From Cristatella mucedo (Eukaryota; Bryozoa; Phylactolaemata; Cristatellidae): DNA of 64,000 nt. Position 1 is the first letter of the stretch. Every line of letters begins with the position of its first letter. The stretch spans positions 4,277,501-4,341,500 of the forward strand of contig WPIO01000007.1 of the NCBI GenBank assembly GCA_009760855.2, in the 5' to 3' direction. Positions 1 to 64,000 of the stretch are shown here, one piece after another. The translations under genes and the position numbers were made by a program. Below the pieces are notes generated by a model that was not told the origin of the DNA, made no database searches, and saw only the letters and a program-made list of their open reading frames with translations.

Positions 1-821
1 AGATGAACCTTAAAATATCTTAGCCATTGAGCCAGCAATCGCTATGACAATCGCGATTCTTAAAAAGTAGGAGATTAATTTTGACATCGCCGAACGGCAG
101 ATGTACTACGCACTTCCACCATCGTCTGTTGCCATGCCAGGCTTGGTTTTCTTAAGCGAAACCTTGGCTATACTGGTGCCGAAGAAATAAAACAGACTGA
201 CTTATCAACTGTCTTTAAATCAATGTGGCGCTGTTGGCAGATATTGTTTGCCATACTACGACTAGACGTCCAAGAAGTAGTAGGCAGAGTGTCTGTCGAC
301 TTTCGAAGTATCGCTGAGTAAAAATAAACGGCACAGAGAGCAGCATAGGAGCGTGCACGGGACAGAGTATCGGGACACGGGACAGAGTTTGGGCTAGAGT
401 ATCGCCACTCACCTGGCGCTACTCACGGGACAAGGTGGGCATCGGTGGGCACGGGACAAGGTGGGCTAGAGTATCGCCACTCACCTGGCGCTCGAGTGCT
501 TTCTCAGTGGCTCGGTCCTGGTCGTCTGGGCGACCTCGGTATTTCGACTCGGCTTCTCGCTCTCGCCCAAAGCAGCAAGCTGGTTTCTATTTGATGATTT
601 CTCGGTGCACAGGTGCTTGCCTCGACACTCGATACAGCGCTCCTGCTGAGGCCTGTTGCCTTGCTCATTGCAGCTCTTGCTATCTCTGCATGAACTTTTA
701 TTTGGGTCAGTGTGGTGCTTTCAGCTGAGCCGTCTGCCTTTGCGTTTCCCGATTTCTATCAGCGTCCGTGTGCATGGCGAGCAAGTACATCGGGGACACC
801 GCGCATCGTTCGTTTCTGCAG
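1..821. other. Presumed ELK intron, left edge, with a short tandem duplication
   Basis: No exon of the ELK N-terminus was found here. A 30-bp segment at 391-420 recurs at 463-492, a 72-bp period. Nothing else is recognised. Confidence 0.55.
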
Positions 822-45232
<44,411 letters not shown>

Positions 45233-46129
45233 CTTGGCGGTGGGTGTCCTGTCTGGCGACCTTTACATATAGTTACACGAGACTGTCAAGCAGCAAAAAA
45301 ATTTGACCCTGAGTAAAACTCATTTCCAGCTCAGCAGCCAAGTTATATAAAGTCGGTCGTACTGCTGGCGTTCAGTGGTACTCACGCCTCATGAACCTCA
45401 CTCGCGCCCACCTAGATATATGTAAGCACCCTATTCGTAGCCTCGTTAATTTACCTCACGTTTATGCTAGTGCCATGTACTAGCGCAGCAAAAAAGTCAC
45501 CGGCGTCATGTCTAGTGCCCGCCTACAAGGCGGAGGAACGTGTAATTCTGTTTTCGAACTTGTGCTGTGTTTTTCACTCACACACGGTGCTTAATTGAGA
45601 GCAATGTTGATGTGCCATAACTCTCTGGAAAATGTGTGCACTTGTGGGTTGCACTTATGCATTATCATAAAGTTCGCTGCCTCCCGGTGATCGTGCTCAC
45701 GATATGTTTAGCTTTAATTAAGCACTGTTCATCGCGACCCGAAAATCCGTCGCTGATCCGAAAGTCTGCTTGAGCCACTCGGTAATGCGACTCTCGTTCG
45801 CTCCTCAGCTTTCAGCTTCAGCTTTTCTCAGCTTTCAGCTCAGCGTTCAGCTTCGCTCCGCGTATGCAGCCGAGTTGGCCAGTTGAAGCCTCCCCTCCAG
45901 CGCCTTATTTATTCTTCGCCAGTGCACCGGTCTGCCGACGCTAATTCGAGGCTAATCCGCCGACTTGGTTTTCATATTATTTCTTTTATTCGCTGTCTTC
46001 TATGTTTAGCTGTCTTGCCTTCTCACGTTGCGTAGCTCGTGAACCGTCCGACTAGTCTAGGTTGCAAAATCTCAGTTAGGTGTCTGAGTATGATCACAGG
46101 CATGATCTAGGCATTTCTTGATTATCCAT

Positions 46130-46640
46130 TTCAAGGTTCTGTCACTCACTTTTAGGTCCTTTCATTCGTTTAGCTCCAGCCTACCTATCAGATTAACTCC
46201 CCCACCAGGCTAAAGCATTGTACCACTCGCTTTTCGGAATCTAATTGTTTACCCATACCTCTTATAACCTCAAATCCTTTGGAGACCGTGCCTTTAGTTC
46301 GTATGGTCCCAAAGCTTGGAACTCACTTCGGACTGGCTTGGCGATATCCCCTGGCTGGAAGACATTTAAAAAGAAGTTAGAAAGCATTTGTTAATCGCAT
46401 CATTTATTATGCCTGTGCGACACATCCTTCGTTCGCTTATGCATGCTGACTCTACGCATGCTGCCACTAACCATATTTGCATGCTGACCCTGTGCATGTT
46501 CCCTCTATGTAGTGCTTATTATCATTGAGCATGCTACCACTAACCATTCGATCGTGCTTCATTTGCAGTAAATGTAAAGTGCCTTGAAAGAGATTAAATT
46601 TCCTTAGGGCGCTATGCAAATGAATTATCATTATTATTAC
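46130..46640 (+). mobile_element. LINE A copy, 3' part
   Basis: The + strand carries the end of ORF2 in broken frames (F-K-V-L-S-L-T-F, L-K-S-F-G-D-R-A-F), the 3' UTR and the hairpin with (ATT)n at 46600-46640. Confidence 0.82.
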
Positions 46641-47019
46641 CAATTGAGCAGCGTTGCCCTTCACCGACCGACTCACCCCCCCCCCCCCGGTCAACACTAA
46701 TATACGCCCCCTTCAGACTTTGTACAGCGAGTATTTTTGCACAATTGTTAATCTGCTCAAGGCGAGTCGGTGAGTATAGGCGTAGCCTATCAGTGAGCCA
46801 TTTACCGCGTTTAGGCGCTAGTGTACTGTTATGAGACGAATGTATGTAGCGGCGGTAATGTCTGCAATGCCGGAGAAAAAGACTCATTAATAAGCTGCTT
46901 TGAGAGGCGCGCTTTGTATTCGCTAGCTACTCGAGGCCGCTTGAGATCAGCCATTACGGCTAGATGTTGTTGCCGGCGTCAGGGTCGCATCATGAACACG
47001 AATTGTACCTCAAACTACG

Positions 47020-48400
47020 TATCAACTCCACAAAGACTATGTGGGTGCTGCGGAGGAGAGTTTTGTATAGCCCACTCACAGCCTAAGCGGCTTTCGGTAT
47101 GCATTCGGTAGCCAACAGACTTAATCTCACGCAACAAAGAGAAAGTGGGAAGTATAGCAGAGTTAGGAATGCAGTTGAGGTAGTGAGTGGCATTGAATTA
47201 ACAGCTCAGAACCGCCAGAAAGGATGAGCCATAGTCGGCAGCAGGAGGGTAGTTGTCGTTGCGTAAAAATGGTGGAAGCGAGCTCCACAGTCTAGGACCT
47301 GCGGAGCTAAATCTTCTGCCACCAACGGTCTGCAAGCGGAGAAATGAAATTTATTGTCCATACAGGACCTGAGGGCACGAGGAGGCTGAAACTGGTGCAG
47401 CAGTTCAGCTAGGTACGAAGGAGCCAAGCCGTGGTGGGCCGTGTGGGTCAGCGTAAGAACTTTGCTCTGTATCCGTTGATCAACGGGCAGCCATCCTAGC
47501 TGTTTTAGCAACGGAGACACTTGATCAAACCTCTGGGATTTTCAAAATAGCCTTTCAGCCATATTCATAGTCATCTGCAATGGCCTAGTTGCTTTTTTGG
47601 TAGCCCAGCCAAAAGGGAATTACAATAATCAAGCCGAGACAGAACTAAGGAGCTAGTTAAATTTTTTACAAGCCACTGTGGGAGACAGTTCCTAATCTTA
47701 GATAGGGATTGGACGTGATGGCTAGCTGTAGAAGCAGTCTTCTGAACGAAGCTTTTTAAAATTGAGGCAGCTGTCGAAAACGACACCTAAATTTCGAGCA
47801 CGTGGTGATGGTCACACAACAGCATCACCTATTAGAACAGCAAAGCCTTTTAATCCAGCCACACGCTTAGGGTGTCCTATGAGCAGCGGTTCGGTTTTAT
47901 CATCATTTAATTTCAGGAAGTTTTCCGACATCCAGGATTGAATATCGGAAAGGCAAGCATTCAGTTTCTCAGTTGCTGCAGCAGATTCCGACGGTTTGAA
48001 TGAGAAATACAACTGAGTATCGTCAGCATAGAAGTGATATCCTATTCCATGGGCCTTGGTCACTTTTCCCAGAGGTTGTGTATAAATAGAGAACAGCAAG
48101 GGACCGAGTACAGACCCTTGAGGGACTCCACAGGTGACCCTTCTCGTGTGCAAGACTTGACCCCCACACGACACGGATTGAACACGTTCAGACAAGTACG
48201 ATTTAAACCAAGCTTCACGCCAGTGCTTCGCCTGCCAGACCGATCGTTATTCTCAATCGTTCAAGCAGAACGTCGTGATCAATGGTGTCGAAGGCAGCAG
48301 ACAGATCTAGTAGAGCTAGGGCAGTGACATTCCAGTCGTCGCTGCCACGTATAATGTCATTGTTAACACGGAGGAGAGCAGTTTTAGTGGTGGGCTGCCT
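47020..48400 (-). mobile_element. LINE B copy with reverse-transcriptase core, frame-broken
   Basis: Minus strand: [34 protein letters not shown], then A-S-H-H-V-Q-S-L-S-K and S-R-L-D-Y-C-N-S-L-L, ending in a decayed W-N-S-L-P-like region and the short 3' UTR. At least three frames are needed, so it is inactive. Its GVPQG box is intact, while the 14357 copy reads G-A-P-Q-G. Confidence 0.87.
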
Positions 48401-48611
48401 CTAGCTACTACTCATGTAAAACTTGGTTTATCTTTAGTGTGAAACTTCCTGCACTAAACGTTGAGGTTGCTACTTGGCTGTCTGGAATTGCCTTCAAATA
48501 CTGGACAGGACAATTACCGACTTACTTAAGCATGAAATGTCTCCACGTGTGCATAAAACTCCAAACACCAGAATTACACAATAAGCGGCTTTAACCGCAT
48601 GCATTGGAGCC

Positions 48612-48735
48612 AATAGTAATAGCAATAATATGTTTGATATAGCACCCTCAGAGAACTCAGTCTTTTTCTAAGCAGCTGACATCAGTTCCATCGTCCTTTA
48701 TGCATTGAGGCTGAGCACCCACTAAAAACATATAG
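48612..48735 (-). mobile_element. LINE A tail sliver
   Basis: AAT-rich start, then TATAGCACCCTCAGAGAACT and a decayed 3' UTR. Confidence 0.55.
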
Positions 48736-49589
48736 ATTGAAACATGACTAATTGAAAACACTTAGTTGCACATCCTAAACCATGAGTATACCGGTATAAA
48801 CATATGCCGTCAAAAGCTCAGACGATTGCTGTAAGGGGCAAATTCTGATTGTTAAGAAATCCCTCAACACCGCTGATTCAGATGTAGCACACCCTACTAG
48901 TTCCGGTATAAATTCGTAGAAAATAAAGTACTCCTAGTGCCATTCAGAATCCGCAGAAGCAAATTATTCTAGAAAAGACCGTGGAAAAGTGGGAAAATGC
49001 GTTAACGGATGGCGTCAAATCAGTGCGGGTTAACCTAGCTAAGCTTACACATGTATCGAGCGCATTCTCAGCGCAGTGCAACATTTCCCAGAAAGCTTGC
49101 TTGGGTTGCTTTCCTTTTCCGCACAATTTGGCTACGGTAGAGTAGCTAACGAGCGCTTGAGATGTGGGCAAGGCAAGGAAGACTTCCGCCGGTACGAAAG
49201 CAGAGATTCTAGGGAATTGGTCTTGGCAGAACAATGTGTGCATCGCTCGAGCGCTTTTCCGAGCAGTTGGTGCACTGCAATATTAAAAATCTGTTGCAAC
49301 CTGGTGCGATGAAAACGAGATAGCGGTGTGGCTTAAGCTGAAAAGCGACTTGGTTGACTGGGCCATAAAAACGCAAGCATTCAATAAAAGATTTGCTCCT
49401 GCGAGCGATGAGTATTTCTAGGATATTTCTACTTAAGGCAAGGCTTAACTGGTTTCGCTCTTCGAGATAATGCCCATGGTGTATATATGTCCAGGATTTT
49501 TCATCGTAAATCTTAGCTTTCTGAAAAGCAAAACATTGTCCCGTGTTAAGCAGGCTAACCACCACGCCCCCGTCATTGCCTACTGTCGT

Positions 49590-50235
49590 AGAGTCGTGCT
49601 GACTGGTGAATTGAAATTTACAATTTTTAATACTGGCAGGAGAGCTATTGCGAAGCGGTGCATTAATTAAGCAGACCCCTATGGGCACCTTCGGAAGACT
49701 AAGTAGAATTTGGTGGTGGTGGTGTGGGACTGTTGCAGTGCAGCTAGTAACAGTACTCTATCGCATTGAAGCAATTACGAGGCAGCATAAATAGTTGATT
49801 ACCATGAAAAGGTGTCGATATTCCAAGTGCAACGGCCCTGCAAGGTTAGGTTTATGTGGAAACAAGGAATGAGTCTAAGTACACCAAGCACAATAAAATT
49901 TCAGTTCGAGAATTTTTTCCGACACCCGGTCCGGATCGCTGGCATCCTCCGCTGACTGTATGCCGCCATGGTCCAACATGAGTGCTTATATGCATCCCAT
50001 CAAAAACCTTTGGTACGCTTTACAGCAAAGTTTAAGATCGTCAGCTATGCGTGTCCCCTTAAGAAATGCGTTATTTGAGGCTCCGTGTCAATGTTGGAGA
50101 GACATTGCTCCGGATTTATGAGCGAAGATCACGTCGGATTTATGAGCGAAGATCACGTCGTCCATGCCAGCCTGCATAGACGACGTAAAAGAAATCACGG
50201 TGTAGCCTATTCTTATAGACTTAAGATATTTAAAT
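49590..50235 (+). mobile_element. Tc1/mariner transposase relic, C-terminal two thirds
   Basis: Broken + strand frames resemble Tc1/mariner DDE transposase in order: a catalytic-strand block (V-V-L-T-G-E-L-K-F), a glycine-rich to L-Y-R-I-E block, the P-I-K-N-L-W-Y-A-L block near the third catalytic acid, and the terminal S-M-P-A-C-I-D-D-V block. Many stops. A 24-bp segment at about 50113 is duplicated in tandem. It is a fossil; terminal repeats were not found. Confidence 0.6.
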
Positions 50236-50499
50236 TGTAAATTCTAAAGTGCAACATTGTCGTCTTCCATCACGTCTGTAAGAGAATGCAAAGTATTACT
50301 TCCTTTAAGCAGTACATGATGATGTACTAAAGAAAGCGGCAAACGTTTTGATATTTGTTAGCCGGTTGCTTAAGCTTACGACGGCACCTGTATATAGCAA
50401 AGGTATCGACGAAGCCGCTTAAAATAGCCGCCAGACCCCAACAGTTCTGACTCTGGTAAATAAAATAAGCTCACGTAATATATAAGCAAAGTTTTAATA

Positions 50500-51260
50500 C
50501 AAGTATACCAGTTTGTAATGCTAACTTAAAGTTACGCCACCATTATGAGCAATAATCTGTCTTTGCCGCTCAGGCATAGAGCTAACTAAGCCTTCCCAAA
50601 CACGTGACCTTATTGTTCTCCAATATTGTCCCGCAAACGATAGACAAGCAATTATTTAGATGTGATATGAGCCAGAGACTCTGAGTTCTAGCCGCTTAAA
50701 CATAGAGACATTCAGTGGGATTAAGGTCTGAAGATTAACTGGGCTACGCTATTCGCGGAATGGTCCTTAACTACACTCCACAGTAGAGCGGAAAATATTA
50801 TAAACACCCGTAACTGCATGCTTTGGCTCACTACACGTTTAAAGAGATAAATTACCTCCGCGATTGGACTAGTAACTGCAGCTTCCTGAGTAGTTGTAAA
50901 TAGCGCCTTGCGTCGTGATGCCAGCTACCCCCTCCCCCCCCCCAACGGAAGCAGCCCAAGACCAGGACACCTGTGTGGTCAAATTGCACCGTATTCCGAA
51001 GACAATTACCCTTAAAACTTGATTGGAGCAACGACGCACGTACTGGCTGCATTTTTTCAATTGCCATAAATATGGTGAATTTACTCTCGTCGCTTCAGTC
51101 GTTTTTGCTCCGGTCATCCATGTTCCGGCCGCGTGCTCTCCCACCAAACTACTCCACGTGAGCCACACGATACTAAACGTACAGGAGTGGCTTCTTTTTT
51201 TGTGGTCCGAGCAAACAGACTTTGTTCATCTAACGAATGCCTAGTCGTATCCCTACCAAA
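50500..51260 (-). mobile_element. Tc1/mariner transposase relic, opposite strand
   Basis: Minus strand: L-D-E-Q-S-L-F (first catalytic region), V-L-V-L-G-C-F (matching the V-M-V-W-G-C-F block of Tc1), S-D-L-N-P-T-E-C (S-P-D-L-N-P-I-E in intact elements), then W-E-G-L-V-S-S-M-P-E-R-Q-R-Q-I-I-A. It needs several frames. Its 3' end faces the 49590 relic. A C-run interrupts it near 50932-50943. Confidence 0.62.
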
Positions 51261-51749
51261 TAGCTTCCCATTTGCAGCCTGCAGGCTTTGAGCAGGGACC
51301 CGAAAGCAGGGCCGACAGGCAGCGCCCAGAGCTTCACTCTTCATCCGGGTGTATCTTAGCGGGTGATACGTAACACGTGGGCGACTCTCCGGTATCTTCG
51401 ACTTATCAACGATACTGGTCATAGCTATCTTCGTCAGTTTGTATCTGACAGAAGTCTTTGCAATTCGAAATTGTATAGCAATTACAACGATACAGGTCCT
51501 GTTCGGCATAGACCCCACATAGTCCCTTCGTAAGCGCAGTAAACTGGACAGTTTTAGAATGCCGATTGGAGGTAGCATAATACTTGGAGTTATAGAAAAG
51601 AAAGCCTTGCAGATTCAGGCTTACCTGAGAGAAAATACGTGCGAATTCGGCTAAAAATAGGGGTGACGTATATATTTGTTAATTTACGATTATCGACCAG
51701 TCTGCAAATGAAGACGTCGCACACTGTACCGGTGAACTGTCCTGCAAAT

Positions 51750-51890
51750 ATTACGTCGGTTTGGCCCAGGGGTTAAAGTGCTCATGTTCGATGACCTAGA
51801 TCAAGGTGCTCCCCTTTGACGACCGCGGTCATGGGTTTGAGTCCTGCGGCGTATGTTAAGTGCCTAGATATAGATCCAGTTCTCTTATTA
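51750..51890 (+). mobile_element. SINE-2 copy, + strand
   Basis: tRNA-like head with TTTGGCCCAGGGGTTAAAG (box A region) and GGGTTTGAGTCCTGCGG (box B), then AAGTGCCTAGA and a shortened hairpin tail (GTTCTCTTATTATGATAAT). Confidence 0.72.
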
Positions 51891-51892
51891 TG

Positions 51893-52095
51893 ATAATATA
51901 AATAATACATTGTTATAGCGCTCTCGGATAACTTAATCTCTTTCTAGGCACTTTGCTCTTGCAGCAAAGGAAGCATGCTCGAATGGTTAATGGTAGCATG
52001 CTCAATTTCAACAATAGTTATTATTATAGTAAATTTGTGTAGTGCCCTCAGAGAACGAAATCTTGTTCTAGGCACTTTACACATACTATATAGAA
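51893..52095 (-). mobile_element. Two LINE A 3'-terminal fragments in series
   Basis: Two hairpin tails on minus, beginning after AT-rich microsatellites at about 51895-51915 and 52015-52030. Together with the + strand SINE-2 before and the + strand LINE A after, this forms a tail-stacked cluster. Confidence 0.65.
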
Positions 52096-52119
52096 AGCAT
52101 TACCATATAACCATATAAT

Positions 52120-52440
52120 TGGTGGCAACATCCGCTAGCAGCAGGCATAGTGAAAAGAAACTAAAAAGGCACCTATTAATTACAGCATTCAGTAGGTTCC
52201 TGTGATTCGACCTTGATGTGCTTATGCGTGTAGACACTGTGCATGCTGTCCCACTAACCACACTTGCATGCTGACCCGTGCACGTCAACCCTAACCTTGT
52301 TTTTCTTGTGGTTTATTGAGCACGCTACCACTAACCATTCAATCGTGTTTCCTTTGCAGCAATGTGAAGTGCCTAGAAAGAGTTGGGTTCTCTGAGGGCG
52401 CTATATCAATGAATTATTATTATTATTATAGCTTTAAGCA
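52120..52440 (+). mobile_element. LINE A 3' UTR and tail, + strand
   Basis: The + strand 3' UTR ends in AAGTGCCTAGAAAGAG, TTCTCTGAGGGCGCTATAT and (ATT)n at 52415-52432. Confidence 0.72.
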
Positions 52441-52444
52441 GGTG

Positions 52445-53150
52445 CCTGCACACGAAGAATAGCGAATTACAAAGACGCACCTAATGCTGAAATAAGTGTG
52501 TGCCTTTTAAGCTTCTTTATGTCTTCGTGTCAGGTGACGTTGTGAGGTGCGTTGGTAGTCAGTTCCAGGCTTTTAGACCTTAGAAACTAAAGCGCGGTCT
52601 TCAACGGTTTTGAGGTCGGTACGAGATACGGCTAAACGATTCAAGTCATAACAGTGGGTTGTACGATTGTTCGGCTGTTAAGAGAGTAGTTCTGCTAGGT
52701 AGGCTGGAGCCTGCGAATAAAGGGAGCAAGCATAACATGGTTAGAGGTGACATGCATAGGGTCAGCATGCAAACATGGTTAGTAGCAGCCTGTACAGTCT
52801 TCGCGAATTCTTGCACGAAAAGGACGAATCATATAGACCCACTAAATGCTTTGATAAATAGATGCGCTTTAGCTTCTTTTTAAATGTCATCAATTCAGAG
52901 GATTTCGTAATGCCAGTAGGAAGTGAGTTCCAGGCTTTGAGAATTACACGAGGTGTGGGTAAACGATTCAATTCAGAGGGGGCGTAGATTCGATAGGTCA
53001 GCGGGAGCCAAAGAATGGAGTGACCTAAAAGTGAGTGAGAAAACCTTGAAGTCCATGCGCTGCTTGACTGGGAGCCAGTGCAGGTCAGCGATAAGTGGTC
53101 TGGTGTGGCAACTGCGACGCTCAAGACAGACAAGCCTGGAGTGATACACA
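52445..53150 (-). mobile_element. LINE A copies, one interrupting or abutting another
   Basis: An old decayed copy covers about 52445-52727. A second, less decayed copy begins at about 52728 with the 3' UTR word AGCATAACATGGTTAGAGG and runs to about 53145 (W-N-S-L-P region included). The sudden restart of the 3' UTR marks the junction. Confidence 0.68.
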
Positions 53151-54399
53151 TTTGAAGTATATTTTGTTTATACTTACGCATGCCACATTTAGACCCTGTG
53201 CGTTATCCAAGCAGTTAAAAGTTTGTTGTCAATTAAGAGGTCTTAGATCCATACTCATCGGCCAATGCAGTACTATGTCCATATAATGTTTTTGCTACTA
53301 ATATACCGGGAGTTCAGGTCGCCAGCCGTTTGAGTACGAACATGTCGCATTAAGTAGCACAATAATTTCCTTCTTCTGCACCCAAGCGAGATTCAGTAGC
53401 GTGGGGCGGCTACAATGCGGTATGACCAGCTAAAGGTAACCTGTTAGGCCAAGCCTGACCTTTGACTTGAGGTCGGATGGGCGATGGAGCCTCTTAATCT
53501 GGGTACCCCACCGTCCACGCCTCGCGTAAGTTAAGCACGCTCGCTGTTATGGCTTGTACAGCCCTCATGGCTCTCCTGCACTGTTGTTCGTAGCACCCTG
53601 AGCTGGAGCCCTCGGCGGGCTGAAATGTGTAGCGCCAGTGAGTCTCCGCTACAAAGCCACTTTCATGCCTGTGTCGTCACGGTTGGTATGTGCTGGATAA
53701 CAGCCAGCGTCTTTAAGATCGCTCCAGTCCGTGGGCGTCCCTGCCTATTTCGTATTGTTTGTGCCGTTGTTTCCCACGTCCAACCACCCCGTAGTCCGAC
53801 GCACCTAGGGCCCCCCTAGGACCGTTTAGTTCCTCTATTATCATTGGTGTATGCGATGTTGTTATAAAGAGTTATAATCAAACAGCCTCTCGTCTTGCTC
53901 TGGCCCCTCTAGTTTCGTGGCGGCGGCAGCAGCAGCTGTGGCAGTGTGCCGGAAGTAGATTAGCTGGGAAAGGGTGACGGTCGGGCAGTAAGTAGCATCC
54001 CCCTTGTCTCGTTAGAATTCTGATCGCTTGCACGTGCATTTAGTGTATTAGGCCCAGCTATTTGCTCCATTGTGTCATAATAAATGACAGCACAAACTGG
54101 ACTTTTTCGTCACTTGAACAATAAAACGGTAAATCTATTTCGGCACCATTCGTTTCAGACAGGTCCATAGATGACATGTTCTCGTTGCTGAGATTGAATG
54201 AAACCATCCACTGCTTTCAGTCCTCTGCTGGCGATCAGCTCTGACCTGCTAGCTAGACAGCGAGCATCACATCTTGAATGGAAAGTCTTTATCTTAACTA
54301 AAACGGCGGCAGCAACAGCAAACCCGTTAGTTTTTCTCGTGTGTGTCCGTTACAAAACTGCTTGCCACAACTGTGGGCAATAGCATGCCAGCCAGCTTG

Positions 54400-54645
54400 T
54401 TTTCCCGGTGGATTGAGTGCTTAGATGTGCATGATTCAGTGCATGTTACTAGCAAGGATCGAAATCGTTAGCAGCACCGAGTGCCTTCTTTGTTTGCTTG
54501 TGCATGCTTACCTGAGCAGTATACCTTGCATTTCATTTGATATCGGTTATTGCTTCTCTTGCAGTGAGTTGTATAAAGCGACAGAATAAAGATTCAGTTC
54601 TCTTGGGGTTCTATACAAAAGACTCGTTATTATTGCTATAACATG
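54400..54645 (+). mobile_element. LINE A-prime 3' end
   Basis: The + strand has GTGCATGTTACTAGCAAGG, TTGCTTCTCTTGCAGTGAG, a hairpin (AAAGATTCAGTTCTCTTGGGG) and a GTTATTATTGC tail. It ends about 50 bp from the SMUG1 stop codon on the other strand, so it may lie within the SMUG1 3' UTR. Confidence 0.6.
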
Positions 54646-54695
54646 GCTTCTTATTCTGCTATCTTACAAGGGCTTTTCACACGAATCAATGCCGA

Positions 54696-62844
<8,149 letters not shown>

Positions 62845-64000
62845 CTCATCGGTCGTCCGAGCTGAACCGGCGCGGCCGCGCAACGGGTTACGGCAGCGAC
62901 ATACTTGAAAGGGGGCGGGGCCGCCTGTCTAGTATCAACGTGCAGAGAGGCCGCAAGGGACCACAAACCTACTGCTTTTAGTATAGCTTTATAGCTTTGT
63001 ATAAGTAGCATTATATATTTATAGCTTTAAATTGATTTCTAAACTCTTAATTTGCCGGAGATTGTTGCTCTGCGAGCTGCCTTGAGGACATTCTGGTTGC
63101 AGGCGATCTTGAGAAGTTGTGCTGTCGTTGCTAACAGGGTGTGGCGTCTTCCAACCCCCCCCCCCACTGGACAGAATTCGTCGCGGACACGTCGCTCATA
63201 ACGCTGCTGATCCTTGCCGTCGTGCGATAAATACCGTTGTTATAAAACTTTGAACCATGGCTGGCGACTTGTAGGTGCACTGTCAACACAAACAGGTTTG
63301 TGCCGACGGAAGCGAGACACGACACGCAACCTGGGGGACAGTTGTGTCTGTGGAGCAACAATATACGTTCCTGCGAACCAGCGTCGGTGTTCTGCCTGAG
63401 CCCGCGTACGTAGGCATTTGGAAGAGCACTGTTCAATCTACAAAGGGAAAGGGTGGAGGAAGAGAGGGAGGCTATGGAACAGGCGACGTGCGAAAAGCGG
63501 CGAGAGAGTAGGAAATCGAAATACGGTGAATCGGCGAGTAGTTCTGATAAGCTGATAAGTAGTTCCGATAAGCTCCGCTTTTGGCACGTCGCCTGCTCCA
63601 TAGCCTCCCTCCCTCCCTCCCTTTCCCTTCGCACTTTTCTTTCCTTCTCTGCCTCCCTCTGTTTCAGGCGACAGCGCCCCTGTTTGTCTTACACACTCCG
63701 ATCCTGTCGCACTTGCAGCTGGAAAATCCCACGTGTAGCTAAGGATAAGGATGGCTTCTCTTCCGTCGCCTTACCAACCTTTCAAAATGTAGGTCCGCAG
63801 TCCGCAATGATGGCCACTTTACCGCCTGACGTCAGATCATCGGGGAAGACGCGCAATACGCGCTAGCTACGTATAGAGCAGAAAGTACGAATTAACGCGA
63901 GACGTTGTGCAATCGTGCAATTTCTTAAACAGAGTCACACATTTGTCAGAACAGCTATGCCTAAATTTTACTTGTGGCCGACTCCGAATGGTCTTTTATT
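62845..64000. other. SMUG1 upstream region
   Basis: Probable SMUG1 5' UTR/promoter on minus just above 62845 (GC-rich; no TATA box identified). It is followed by unrecognised sequence, a C10 run near 63158, and the inverted repeat at 63443-63629. No further gene was found to 64000. Confidence 0.55.
63443..63629. repeat. Inverted repeat (foldback), arms about 55-58 bp, loop about 74 bp
   Basis: The left arm (63443-63500) is the near-perfect reverse complement of the right arm (63575-63629); both contain GGAGGCTATGG and GGCGACGTGC on one strand or the other. The loop includes a degenerate tandem word (CTGATAAGCTGATAAG). The short open frames on both strands are mirror artefacts. Confidence 0.87.

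Larger units (their letters stand above)
45233..54695. other. ELK-SMUG1 convergent intergenic interval
   Basis: Between the two stop codons. It contains LINE A (46130), LINE B (47020), a LINE A tail sliver (48612), Tc1/mariner relics (49590 and 50500), a LINE A/SINE-2 cluster (51750-53150) and LINE A-prime (54400). In 45233-46125, 48740-49585, 51260-51745 and 53150-54395 I recognise nothing beyond a CAGCTTT-type short tandem repeat at about 45806-45858. Confidence 0.7.

Noticed and set aside
49209-49688. 159-codon minus-strand frame
   Set aside because: No recognised motif; partly the shadow of the Tc1/mariner relic on +.
62847-62849. ATG just upstream of the chosen SMUG1 start
   Set aside because: Out of frame with the glycosylase; the in-frame ATG is at 62844.

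Overview
The window is animal nuclear DNA. It has genes split by kilobase introns with GT-AG borders, no bacterial-style gene packing, many decayed retrotransposon and DNA-transposon copies, and long dinucleotide and pyrimidine microsatellites. The gene content (an ELK-type voltage-gated potassium channel and SMUG1 uracil-DNA glycosylase) and the transposon mix suggest an invertebrate metazoan. I cannot name the phylum from sequence alone.

The first 45 kb is most of one gene on the + strand: an EAG-family potassium channel of the ELK type (KCNH3/4/8; fly Elk). Twelve coding exons were traced from 822 to the stop at 45232. They run from the end of the PAS domain through S1-S6, the pore (T-S-V-G-F-G-N), the C-linker and cyclic-nucleotide-binding homology domain, to an acidic tail segment and a C-terminal coiled coil. 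All 11 introns keep reading frame across GT/AG borders and give 854 residues. The N-terminal exons lie upstream of the window.

The second gene, SMUG1, is on the - strand (62844 to 54696) and faces ELK tail to tail. Four exons encode 376 residues with both catalytic motifs intact. Intron 1 is only 129 bp and carries an alternating GC tract. The 45.2-54.7 kb interval between the genes holds only transposon relics and unrecognised sequence.

The introns are a graveyard of mobile elements. Three related CR1/L2-like non-LTR retrotransposon lineages are seen: A, whose 3' end is a GCGCC/GGCGC hairpin plus (ATT)n; A-prime, a + strand variant; and B, with a very short 3' UTR and a variable microsatellite tail. 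Two tRNA-derived SINE groups occur. One shares its 3' tail with LINE A, which implies LINE-dependent mobilisation. Other elements are two Tc1/mariner relics facing each other, a 413-bp hAT-type MITE with an 8-bp target duplication, and a pseudogene of a widespread intronless orphan family. There is also a 1.25-kb minisatellite with a 99+54 bp higher-order period between 21-bp direct repeats, and a foldback element near the right end.

No tRNA or rRNA genes, CRISPR arrays or operons are present. Exon calls rest on protein-family recognition and splice-phase consistency. Element ends are approximate unless stated. No database search was run.
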